A stretch of DNA of 14,629 nucleotides from NCBI GenBank assembly GCA_013365365.1, contig JABVXU010000935.1:1-14629 (forward strand), read 5' to 3'. Numbering within the stretch: the first letter of the stretch is position 1; each line of letters starts with the position of its first letter. Under the pieces are notes generated by a model, which was not told the DNA's origin, did no database searches, and saw only the letters and a list, made by a program, of their open reading frames with translations. Source of the stretch: Cruorifilaria tuberocauda. Taxonomy: Eukaryota; Nematoda; Chromadorea; Rhabditida; Onchocercidae. The position numbers were made by a program, and so were the translations under genes. This document shows positions 7,657 through 14,629 of the stretch, piece after piece.

Positions 7657-8470
7657 CAATGGTAATAACAATATGAGGGATAAATTGTTATATCATTTCA
7701 TTTATTAATCTTAATTTATCATCATTTTACTATTTACTTTATCAGTTTTATTAATTTTATCAGTAGATTTATCAGTTTATCACTAATGAAAAAATTTTCA
7801 ATCTATTCAAATTTCATATTTATCTATTAATTTTAATTTATCAATGGTAATAACAATATGAGGGATATAATACATCCAAATTGTTATATCATTTCATTTA
7901 TTAATCTTAATTTATCATCATCATTACTATTTACTTTATCAGTAGATCATTTTACTCTATCAGTTTTATTTACTTTATCAGTAGATTCATCAACTTATCA
8001 GTAATGAAAATTTTCTGAAATTTGTTCAAATTTCATATCTATCTATTAATTTTAATTTATCATCATTTTACTATTTATTTTTTAGCAGTAGATCATTTTA
8101 CTTTATCAGTAGATTTATCAGTTTATCAGTAATGAAAATTTTCTGAAATTTATTCAAATTTCATATCTATCTATTAATTTTAATTTATCATTTTACTGTT
8201 TATCATATATGAATTTATCAATTATATACTTCATCTATTACTAGTAATTTATCATCATTTTACTACTTATCATATATACATATATATACTTATCAGTAGA
8301 GTAAATAGTAATTTATCAGTAATGAAAAAATTTTCAGTTTATTCAAATTTCATATCTATCTATTAATTTTAATTTATGATTTTACTGTTTATCATATATC
8401 AATTAATCAATTGTTTCAATAGGATAAGCAGTAAATTATCAGTGAGGAAAATTTTCTCAACTCATCCAAA
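7657..8470. repeat. TTATCA-rich tandem array, about five diverged units
   Basis: CAATGGTAATAACAATATGA occurs at 7657 and 7842, followed in both copies by a long near-identical stretch; an ~11-bp insertion changes the offset from 185 to 196. The landmark TTCAAATTTCATAT starts at 7806, 8025, 8153 and 8342, with a decayed copy at 8465, giving spacings of 219, 128, 189 and 123. Units therefore exist in long and short forms. Each unit ends in TTATCAGTAATGAAAA or a close variant. TTATCA occurs about 27 times between 7681 and 8580, always on the plus strand. It is non-coding; the 81-codon frame at 8376-8621 is repeat translation. Confidence 0.87.
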
Positions 8471-8539
8471 CTGTCATATCAATTTGCAACTTTATCTCCG
8501 CTTTTTCTTATTTCCATTTCATATTCTCATAGAGCATTT

Positions 8540-9260
8540 TCCTAATTTCTTTATCAGTTTATCAATCTTTATCAATTATCACATGCATTATTTATTTCAA
8601 TTCAATTATTTTCTCATTTAATATAGAAAAATTTTGTTATTTTTAATCGAATTGATTATCTCATTTTCACTTTTTCTTGTTTCCATTGCAAATTCAAATT
8701 CAGATATATCATTTTTTTTTTAAATATCACTATATCAATCCTTATCAATTATCAAATGTAATATTTATTTCAGTTCAATTATTTTACTTAATACGTTTCC
8801 CATTTTAATAAAATAATTAGCATGTGTATGCGTGCACGTATATGTGTGTGTATGTACATATGCGTACGTGTGTATATACGTGTGCGCGTATGCGTACGTA
8901 TGTGCGTACATGTGTGTGTTTACGTGCGTCTTTTTATTTATTGATAAATTTTCAATCATAAATTTGTGTAAATATGATTTAATTTTTTCATCTTCGCTTT
9001 TTCTTCGTTCATCTTAAATTCTTGTAAACCATTTTCTAAATTTCTTTATCAATTCTTATCAATTATCAAATATAATATTTATTTCAGTTGAATTATTTCA
9101 CTTAATAAGCTTTTCATTTTAATAGAGTAATTAACGTTGCTTACCTGTTTATGCCTGCCATTTCCTAATTCTTTATCAATTTATCAATCTTTATCAATTG
9201 TCACGCGTAATATTCACTTCATTAGAATGATTTTAATTAATAGGTATTAATAGGATTTTA
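8540..9260. repeat. 135-173-bp diverged repeat family, four copies
   Basis: TTATCAATTATCA or a one-base variant starts at 8569, 8742, 9056 and 9191. Each copy continues with AATATTTATTTCAGTT-like sequence, a TTAAT-rich segment, and TTTTAATAAAATAATTA or its variants. Copies 3 and 4 then share TAACGTT...TTACCTGT. The 314-bp gap between copies 2 and 3 is enlarged by the alternating purine-pyrimidine tract. The CTTTTTCTT...TTC segments at 8671 and 8997 also match each other. Confidence 0.75.
8820..8919. repeat. Perfect 100-bp alternating purine-pyrimidine tract
   Basis: From G8820 to T8919 every even position is a purine and every odd position a pyrimidine, without exception. After a two-base slip at 8919-8921 the alternation resumes for nine more bases. 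Relative to a pure TG repeat, 14 pyrimidines are C and 18 purines are A, so all 32 departures are transitions. The tract is about 46% G+C and holds ten CpG, in a window near 20% G+C. Such sequences are known to favour left-handed Z-DNA under negative supercoiling. The 61- and 64-codon frames across it read Tyr/Val/Cys or His/Thr/Tyr runs and are artefacts. Confidence 0.92.
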
Positions 9261-9740
9261 ATAAAGTAATTAACGTTTATTTACCTGTGTACCTTTTTAA
9301 CCATTAATAAATTTCCAATTATAAATTTATGTAAATCACATTCGATTGATTTCTCTTTTTTCTTTAAAAACTCTTTCTCATTTTAACAAATTTTTTTTTA
9401 TTACTTCAAAAATTCATTTTCATTTCCTTTTATTGATTACGATGAAAAAAAATAAAACTTTTTTTCACTTATCCAATTGCCACACTCTTTTTCCGCATTT
9501 CTTCAGTTCTAATTATACCTGTAATTATTAGCGCTAATTTATACCTATATGAGTTAATAATTGCCAAGCACTTCAATGTGACATTTAAAATTGAATTTTT
9601 CATTGAAAATTAAAAATTTCAATCTCATTTAAATATGTATTTGATCTATTCAAATAAATTTGTTTCATTTTGAAATGATTATTTAACGTTAATTCTTCTT
9701 TTTTGCATGATGCTTAAAAAGTCAGTCAGCTTCTTTCAAT
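9261..9740. other. AT-rich stretch without a gene
   Basis: The beginning (9300-9345) resembles the segment after the alternating tract (8940-8975), so it is a tail of the preceding repeat family. The rest has T-rich and A-rich low complexity. A 61-codon plus-strand frame at 9346-9531 is Phe/Ser/His/Lys-rich with no domain, and I do not accept it as a gene. Confidence 0.5.
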
Positions 9741-9812
9741 AAACTTATTACTAAGTTTGTTATTACTAAGCTTTATTAGTATTAGTAAGTTATGCATTAT
9801 TACTAAGTTTTT
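9741..9812. repeat. TTATTACTAAGTTT short repeats, direct and inverted
   Basis: TTATTACTAAG recurs at about 9746, 9761 and 9798. Reversed copies (TTAGTATTAGTAAG) lie at 9776-9789. AAACTTA (9741-9747) and TAAGTTT (9752-9758) form a 7-bp stem with a 4-base loop. Confidence 0.65.
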
Positions 9813-10280
9813 TTTCTCCTTTTGAAAGTTTAAAATGAATCCGACTAATACTTCGCCAAAATGTAAATCTGAAAACTTAAATAAGTATCAAGTAATTTAG
9901 TAATAATTCAAACTTAAAAAAAGTAATTCCTAACTACAACTTACATTAAATACTTATTCATTTCCGGATTATCCCTGCAATACTAGGAGCAAATCAAAAG
10001 GTAAAAGAAAAAGGTTTACATGAATAAACCGGTTTAAATGAATATTTAATTATTACTAAATTTTTTTCTCCTAGCCTGAAATCAATTCGACTAACATTTC
10101 GACAAAATGTAAATCGGAAAACTTAAATAACAAACTTTACTTCTCCATTTTCGAATTATCCCTGTAATATTAAAGCAAAAAAAAAGAAATTGAAAACATT
10201 TAAGAGAGAGAAAAAAAAATCAAAAGGTAAGTGAAAAAAGGTTTACATAAATAAAACCGGTTTAAATGAATATTTACCAT
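9790..10280. repeat. About 230-246-bp tandem duplication with AAACCGGTTT
   Basis: CGACTAA...AAAATGTAAATC occurs at 9842 and 10088 (offset 246). ATTATCCCTG is at 9968 and 10155, and AACCGGTTTAAATGAATATT at 10027 and 10255 (offset 228). The second copy lacks about 59 bp present in the first and gained about 40 bp of A-rich sequence. The most conserved part is the AACCGGTTTAAATG segment, identical in both. Its core is a palindrome of 12 bp in copy 1 (TAAACCGGTTTA) and 10 bp in copy 2. Confidence 0.85.
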
Positions 10281-10312
10281 TTTCCTTTATCATTTCCTTT
10301 CCTTTTATTTCA

Positions 10313-10342
10313 TTTTTTTTTTCTTCATGAAGAAAAAAAAAA
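10313..10342. other. Perfect 30-bp palindrome with T10/A10 ends
   Basis: Ten T, the central CTTCATGAAG and ten A make a perfect 30-bp palindrome centred between 10327 and 10328. Beyond it, TTTCAT on the left and ATGAAA on the right can pair again once a short AACGAAG-containing insertion on the right is looped out. It could form a cruciform, or a hairpin if transcribed. Confidence 0.85.
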
Positions 10343-10526
10343 CGAAGAAAAATGAAACTTATTTTTAGCAAATAATTATTTGGTTTAATTAAATTTTTCG
10401 ACATTTCCCATCATATTTGAGAAATTTAATTTCATTTTTCTTTTCAAGCCTTAAAACTTTTCTCATCTTTGCTATTATCGTTTTTATTCAATAAGCAAAC
10501 GGGAAAAAATGCAGTTTTTTTTTCCA
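10343..10526. other. AT-rich spacer without a gene
   Basis: Nothing is supported here beyond A- and T-rich low complexity. Confidence 0.5.
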
Positions 10527-10695
10527 AAGTAATTAAGTAATTGAATTAATTAGGTTAATTAATTAAATGATAAGAAATTAATTAAAAAATGTGGGAATTA
10601 TATTGGTGATATGTTGTTATCATGGTTTTAATCTAGTAATATAGCATTATTAGTAAAGTATTTTTTGAATTCATTCAGGAAATAGTTGAAATTCA

Positions 10696-10729
10696 ATTCC
10701 GTTGCTACGGAATAATTTCCGGAAATTAT
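10696..10729. other. Hairpin overlapping an 18-bp palindrome, CCGGAA type
   Basis: ATTCCG (10696-10701) pairs with CGGAAT (10708-10713) across a 6-base loop. Overlapping its end is the perfect 18-bp palindrome ATAATTTCCGGAAATTAT (10712-10729). The only G and C bases of the neighbourhood lie in these elements. Confidence 0.8.
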
Positions 10730-11424
10730 ATAATAGTTACGAGAAATCGATCGATAATTATCATTGTTGGTAATTTTGATTTAATCAAATTATTAATATC
10801 AAACATTTCCGCTTATTGGCCTAGATATCATAAACAATAGAAAAGTGCATTTAACCCAAGAGTAATTTAATTTAATTAATTAAGTTTATTAAATAAATGA
10901 TAAGAGATTGATTAAGAAATGAGGAAATTATATTGATGATAAGTTAGTATCATGATATCTATTTTTCGGCAATATGTATTTTTTGAATTTATTCATTTGA
11001 AATTCAATTCAGTCGTTATGAAATCTTTCATAATTCGTAAACGATGAATAATTATCATTATTTATAATTTTGATTTATGATTTAATTAAGTTATCTTGAT
11101 AATGATTTGATTAAGTTATCTTAATTTTGATTTATGATCTAATTAAAATTATCTGAATTTAAGCTAATAAGCGGAAATGATGATAGTGATGACTTAATTA
11201 GGCTATGGCTCAGTATCACTTACTTACGCTTATTGGCTTAATTATTAGAAATAACAAGAAAGCGCATTTTTTCCCCAAGAGTAATTAATTGGATTACTTA
11301 GGTTAATTAAATAAATGATAAGAAATTGATTATATTGATGATATGTTATCATTATGAAATTTATTTTTCCGCGACATGCATTTTACGAATTCGTTCAGGA
11401 AATATTTGAAATTAAATTCCTTCA

Positions 11425-11444
11425 TTACGGAATATTTTCCGTAA
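11425..11444. other. Tight hairpin TTACGGAA-TATT-TTCCGTAA
   Basis: Eight-base perfect arms (11425-11432 and 11437-11444) enclose a 4-base loop. It sits at the position in copy 3 equivalent to the palindromes of copy 1, but with a different arrangement of the same TTCCG/CGGAA elements. Confidence 0.78.
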
Positions 11445-11507
11445 ATTAAACCTTTCGAGTTCATTAGGGAAATATTTGAAATTCAATTCCGTAATTACCT
11501 GAAATAT

Positions 11508-11517
11508 TTTCCGGAAA
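11508..11517. other. TTTCCGGAAA palindrome
   Basis: This 10-bp perfect palindrome lies in the internally duplicated block of copy 3. It matches the centre of the 18-bp palindrome at 10712-10729. Confidence 0.7.
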
Positions 11518-11721
11518 TTATGTGATAGTTACGAGAGAAATAATCAATCGATAATGATTATCATAATATTTTTGATTTATGATTTAATTGTATTATCAAT
11601 ATCATTTACTTTCGCTGCATTGATTATTTCAAAAAAATATATAATTTTTACATTTTAATTTGATTAGATGAAATATCATAGATAATGAAAAAAATTCGGA
11701 AATTGTAAAAAATGTAAAAAT

Positions 11722-11775
11722 TGAGTAAATTAATGAGTAAATTAGTGAGTAAAAATGAGTAAATTAAAGAATAAA
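11722..11775. repeat. About 12-bp GAGTAAATTA minisatellite
   Basis: GAGTAAATTA or a close variant starts at 11723, 11735, 11747 and 11757. It is flanked by A-rich sequence without a gene from about 11621 to 11900. Confidence 0.75.
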
Positions 11776-11901
11776 AGAAAGTTAAATTTTTGGAAAAAAA
11801 AATTGAAAAAAGATGAAAATAAAGACAGTCGAGGTCTTATTGGATTACTATAATAGCGTTTTAAAAAAAATTGAAATGAAAGTAACAAATTCAACCATTT
11901 T

Positions 11902-12067
11902 AAAGCATTACTTCAAACAATTGTACAGAAGTATTACTTTGAACAATTGTTCAAAAGCATCTTACAAATTGAAATGAAATCACGAATTTACTCATTTTTA
12001 ATTAAAAAGTTAATTTTTTTAATTAAATTTTTGAGTATTACTTTAATGCAATTGTACAAAAATATCC
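11902..12067. repeat. About 26-bp repeat with an 18-bp palindrome
   Basis: GCATTACTTCAAACAATTGT (from 11905) is followed 26 bp later by GTATTACTTTGAACAATTGT, and a third copy, GTATTACTTTAATGCAATTG, starts at about 12035. In the second copy the sequence has become a perfect 18-bp palindrome, TTTGAACAATTGTTCAAA (11938-11955). Confidence 0.75.
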
Positions 12068-12079
12068 CTATAATGAATT

Positions 12080-12480
12080 TCAACCAAAATTTTATTTCAG
12101 TTTATTAAATTTTTTTTTAATAAATTTACTTTTCGATGAGAAAAGAAGAGAAATAAAATATTATGTAAGATTCTTTTGTTTCAAATTTTATCATGCAAAG
12201 CATCTAACAATGAAAGCATTGATTTAGCATGATTGCTTATTTCATTAGGAAAAACAAAAATAAAAAAAAGAAAAGAAAAATTTTTTTTAATGCCAAATTT
12301 TCATTTATAAAATTTTAGGAAAACAATTGGAATGAAAAAAAACTGAAAAGCTTATCATCTTTTATATCTCTTCAAATTTCAGCCTTAAATTTGCACACAA
12401 CTAAATTCTTTCAATTTTTCCCTTCATTTGTTTTCTTTTTTTTTTTGATAAATTTAAAAGAATAAGTTTATAAGCTTAAA
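12080..12480. other. AT-rich stretch without a gene
   Basis: T-runs and A/G-rich runs (for example about 12249-12290) dominate. I see no open frame, RNA gene or clear tandem duplication. Confidence 0.5.
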
Positions 12481-12487
12481 GTACGGG

Positions 12488-12890
12488 AAATGAAAATGAT
12501 CATGAATTAAGTAATGCTTCATGAAATTATTTTTCTTCCTATGATTAATTTATTTTCAAATAAAAATAATAAAAGTAATACAATCGATTAGTATTGAATG
12601 GTATAGTGATATCTGATAAGATAAAAATGATATAATAATTTACAGTAAATAAATAATTAAGTGAAATACTAAATTATTAGTAATAATTAAATAATTAAAA
12701 TAAGTAAATGATTAGTAATAATTAAGTAATGATCAAAGGAATGGAAAAGCATGAATTGAATACTTTTTGAAATTACTTTTTCTTACTATAATTAATTTAA
12801 TTTCAAATAAAAATAATATAACCGATTAGTTATGAATGATATAGTGATATATGATATCAATGATATCAATGATATAATAATTAAGATAGT
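12488..12890. repeat. 247-bp tandem duplication
   Basis: TTTCAAATAAAAATAAT occurs at 12554 and 12801 (offset 247). Both copies share CATGAATT upstream, TTTTTCTT...ATTAATTTA just before the landmark, and CGATTAGT...TGAATGGTATAGTGATAT-like sequence after it. Copy 2 has a small internal tandem, ATGATATCA, at about 12851-12872. Between the copies lies an AGTAATAATTAA-type short repeat (about 12650-12730). Confidence 0.8.
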
Positions 12891-12920
12891 GGAAAAGCTA
12901 TCTTTACCAATCTATTTCTA

Positions 12921-12978
12921 AAACTTTTTACTTTGCGAAACTTTTTACTTTGATTTAATCCTTTGTTGATAAAGGATT
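12921..12978. repeat. 17-bp direct repeat followed by an 8-bp hairpin
   Basis: AAACTTTTTACTTTG occurs at 12921-12935 and 12938-12952. AATCCTTT (12957-12964) and AAAGGATT (12971-12978) then form a perfect stem with a 6-base loop. The hairpin resembles a bacterial terminator in shape only; no T-run follows, and the context is eukaryotic. Confidence 0.72.
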
Positions 12979-13689
12979 TACTTATAAATTACTTTCAAGA
13001 TCTAATTAACATATGTTCGTTTTTTAATTTAAATTTTTTAAAATTGTTAAAATTAGCAATTTGTTTATGCAAATTTCATTGTTTTGTTTTCTCTTATATA
13101 CTATATTTTTAAAATTTCAAATTTATATTCATAAATTCATAAAGTTATTAAATCGATATATCATGTACAAATTTTTAAATTTATAATAATTTTAAATTCA
13201 TATTTATAAATTATAAATTTATCAAAATATCTCATATATAATTATAAATATTAAATATATCATATCAGATATCATTAAAATATCTTATCATTAAACCCCA
13301 TATCATCAAATTAAATTATATCAATTAATATTTAACATATATCAATATGTAAATCTCATGTATTTAAAATATTAAATTTAATTTTTAATTTAAATGCAGT
13401 TAATTATAAAATTAATTTTCAATTTAAATGATGCATGAATTTATGACATTCATTATATTAGTATCATAAAAACCTAAATGAAAATTTTCTTTCTGTTATA
13501 TTTTGCAAGAAATTAAATTTTCTTTCAAATTAAATTTAGAATTAATTCGAAATTAATGTGAAATGAATTAGCAAATGTCATGGAAATATTTTTTTTTCTC
13601 TAAATTATTTTCAAAAAAAAAAAAAGTGAAATCAATATCACATTATCTTTCTATCGCTTTCTCCTTATAACTTTTCATTGCCCTCTACA
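12979..13689. other. Extremely AT-rich stretch without a gene
   Basis: This is among the most AT-rich parts, with ATATC, ATAAATT and TTTAAA words recurring between 13130 and 13420 (for example CATATCAGATATCATTAAAATATCTTATC near 13262). No stable unit length is visible, so I do not define a tandem family. No gene is seen. Confidence 0.5.
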
Positions 13690-14114
13690 TGAATTATCAC
13701 TTATCACTAATCATTGATAAAGATCACATCATCCATTATGCTATTAACATCCAGTTCTTTTCTAATATTTCAGTACTTATAGAAATATTGATTAGATGTT
13801 TATCACTTATCACGATTTTTATCACATTATCAGTTACACTATTAACAATCATAAAATGATTTTTAATAATTAAGTATTTTTTGAAAGATTAATTATTTAA
13901 AGATAAAAGTAATAATACTTAAACACCACTCAATCTCGACAGTCAAAATGGTTTGATATTAGAGATAAGATAAGCATTGACTTTCATTACCGATGATAAA
14001 GTCCTAGTGATAATATTTTGCTAATGAAACTTATCGCGGCAAATAATTTCTTTTATCAGTTTATCAGTATTGTTGTAAATGAACGATCATGATAATGAGT
14101 TAAATAATAGCAAA

Positions 14115-14148
14115 ATGCTAATAACGAATTACTTATTATCATTAGCAT
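14115..14148. other. Inverted repeat ATGCTAAT/ATTAGCAT
   Basis: Eight-base perfect arms at 14115-14122 and 14141-14148 are separated by 18 bases. The inner bases AA and TTATT offer a little extra pairing. Confidence 0.6.
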
Positions 14149-14230
14149 AAAGTAATATCAGTAAAAATTATTTCAATCATAAAAACTATTAAAAAATATG
14201 TCCGGTTTCTTTTTTCCTTCTTATCTATCA

Positions 14231-14260
14231 CACTTATCACATATTCTATTGTGATAAGTG
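14231..14260. other. Inverted repeat CACTTATCAC/GTGATAAGTG
   Basis: Ten-base perfect arms (14231-14240 and 14251-14260) surround a 10-base loop. Outside them, TATCA at about 14226 and TGATA at 14259 can extend the stem if two bases on the left are bulged. Each arm carries a TTATCAC/GTGATAA motif. Confidence 0.75.
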
Positions 14261-14442
14261 ATAATAAAATGATAATGGTAATAATAAATGATAATAAATT
14301 TATCTCTGACGCTTATTACATATTTGACTGATATTTTAACTTAAGTGATAACAATAAATGATAATCATAATCGTAAATGATAATAATTGAACGATCTAAA
14401 TGAATCTAAATAAATGATTTTAATCTAATAAATAAACACGCA

Positions 14443-14629
14443 TGACAATGAAAAAATAAATATAATAATAAATAAATATAATAATAAATAAATATAATAA
14501 TAAATAAATATAATAATAAATATAGCAATAAATAAATATGATAATTAATAAATATAATAATAAATAAATATAATAATAAATAAACATAATAACAAATAAA
14601 TATAATAATAAATATAATAATAAATATAG
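14443..14629. repeat. 16-bp TATAATAATAAATAAA minisatellite, running off the window
   Basis: TATAATAATAAATAAA is repeated at 14461, 14477, 14493 and 14509 with perfect 16-bp period, then with variants (TATAGCAATAAATAAA, TATGATAATTAATAAA, CATAATAACAAATAAA) to the end of the window. The true right boundary is not visible. Confidence 0.9.

Larger units (their letters stand above)
10527..11620. repeat. 330-420-bp tandem repeat, three diverged copies
   Basis: ATGATAAGAAATT or its variant starts at 10567, 10897 and 11315; the units begin near 10527, 10858 and 11278 with AAG(AG)TAATT. All copies share the AGGTTAATTAAATGATAAGA segment, an AATTATATTGATGATATGTTATCAT segment, TTTTTTGAATTCATTCAGGAAATATTTGAAATTCAATTCCG, and a CGATAATTATCATT...TTTTGATTTATGATTTAATT tail. 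Copies 1 and 2 also share a CGCTTATTGGC segment before the next unit. Copy 2 is enlarged by two or three repeats of GATTTATGATTTAATTAAGTTATCTT. Copy 3 has an internal second TTCATTAGGGAAATATTTGAAATTC block at about 11460. It is non-coding. Confidence 0.87.
13690..14400. other. Segment dense in TTATCA/TGATAA on both strands
   Basis: About 21 TTATCA or TGATAA hexamers occur in about 700 bases, in roughly equal orientation. Examples are the TTATCACTTATCAC blocks at about 13697 and 13801, TTATCAGTTTATCAG at about 14054, and GTGATAAGTGATAAT at 14251. Unlike the array at 7657-8470, the hexamers are not obviously copies of one long repeat. TGATAA is the core recognised by GATA-type zinc-finger factors, so a regulatory role is possible but unproven. 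Confidence 0.6.

Noticed and set aside
8376..8621. 81-codon plus-strand open frame, the longest in the window
   Set aside because: It lies across the end of the TTATCA array, has Phe/Ile/Leu/His-rich low-complexity content with no domain, and the same sequence in neighbouring repeat units is not open.
8765..9017. Two overlapping frames with regular Tyr/Val/Cys and His/Thr/Tyr runs
   Set aside because: Both are direct translations of the alternating purine-pyrimidine tract on opposite strands.
8760..9090. TTTATTTCAG at about 8763 and 9078 as nematode-type splice acceptors
   Set aside because: They are part of the repeat unit and no open coding frame follows either of them.
9346..9531. 61-codon plus-strand frame
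   Set aside because: Low-complexity Phe/Ser/Lys content, length within chance for the window size, and no domain or splice-site support.
12957..12978. Rho-independent terminator shape
   Set aside because: The hairpin is not followed by a T-run, and the whole window is eukaryotic in character with no operon nearby.

Overview
The window looks like non-coding nuclear DNA from an AT-rich eukaryote. Base composition is roughly one fifth G+C by eye. There are long homopolymer T and A runs and many microsatellites and minisatellites. The longest open frame on either strand is 81 codons, and every short frame translates low-complexity or repeat sequence. I find no tRNA, rRNA, CRISPR, operon structure, ribosome binding site or recognisable protein domain. 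Taxonomy cannot be fixed from this window. A nematode, perhaps a filarial-type one, is my tentative guess from base composition and the abundance of TGATAA/TTATCA. AT-rich insects, flatworms or cnidarians are not excluded. The segment could be intergenic or lie inside a very large intron.

The dominant architecture is a mosaic of local tandem duplications: almost every 30-400 bp block recurs, diverged, right next to itself. From left to right: a 42/45-bp repeat (49-286); ~50-bp repeats (727-865); a 209-bp duplication (1136-1530); an AATCA-type microsatellite (1604-1699); a ~170-bp family of four copies, each with a hairpin core (1820-2480); a 49-bp repeat (2548-2670); a diverged array (2930-3435); and an AT-rich satellite of 45- and ~65-bp units (3440-4044). 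A short, less AT-rich, non-satellite island with hairpins follows (4165-4440). Next come a 225-bp duplication (4478-4860), a 278-bp duplication with an internal 33-bp repeat (5430-5985), a second mostly single-copy segment (5985-6200) and a ~160-bp duplication (6283-6600).

The right half holds long T-blocks (6600-7300), a TTTACC hexamer tract beside a long imperfect hairpin (7454-7567), a GATA-motif-rich array (7657-8470), and a 135-173-bp repeat family (8540-9260). One copy of that family contains a perfect 100-bp alternating purine-pyrimidine tract (8820-8919). After that come a ~240-bp duplication (9790-10280), a perfect 30-bp palindrome (10313-10342), a three-copy 330-420-bp repeat carrying CCGGAA palindromes (10527-11620), smaller repeats and palindromes (11722-12978), a GATA-dense segment with hairpins (13690-14400) and a 16-bp minisatellite running off the window end (14443-14629).

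The two signals most worth following are the strand-biased clusters of TTATCA/TGATAA (especially TTATCAGT) and the 100-bp alternating purine-pyrimidine tract. No genes work together here. Any function would be regulatory or structural and is inference.
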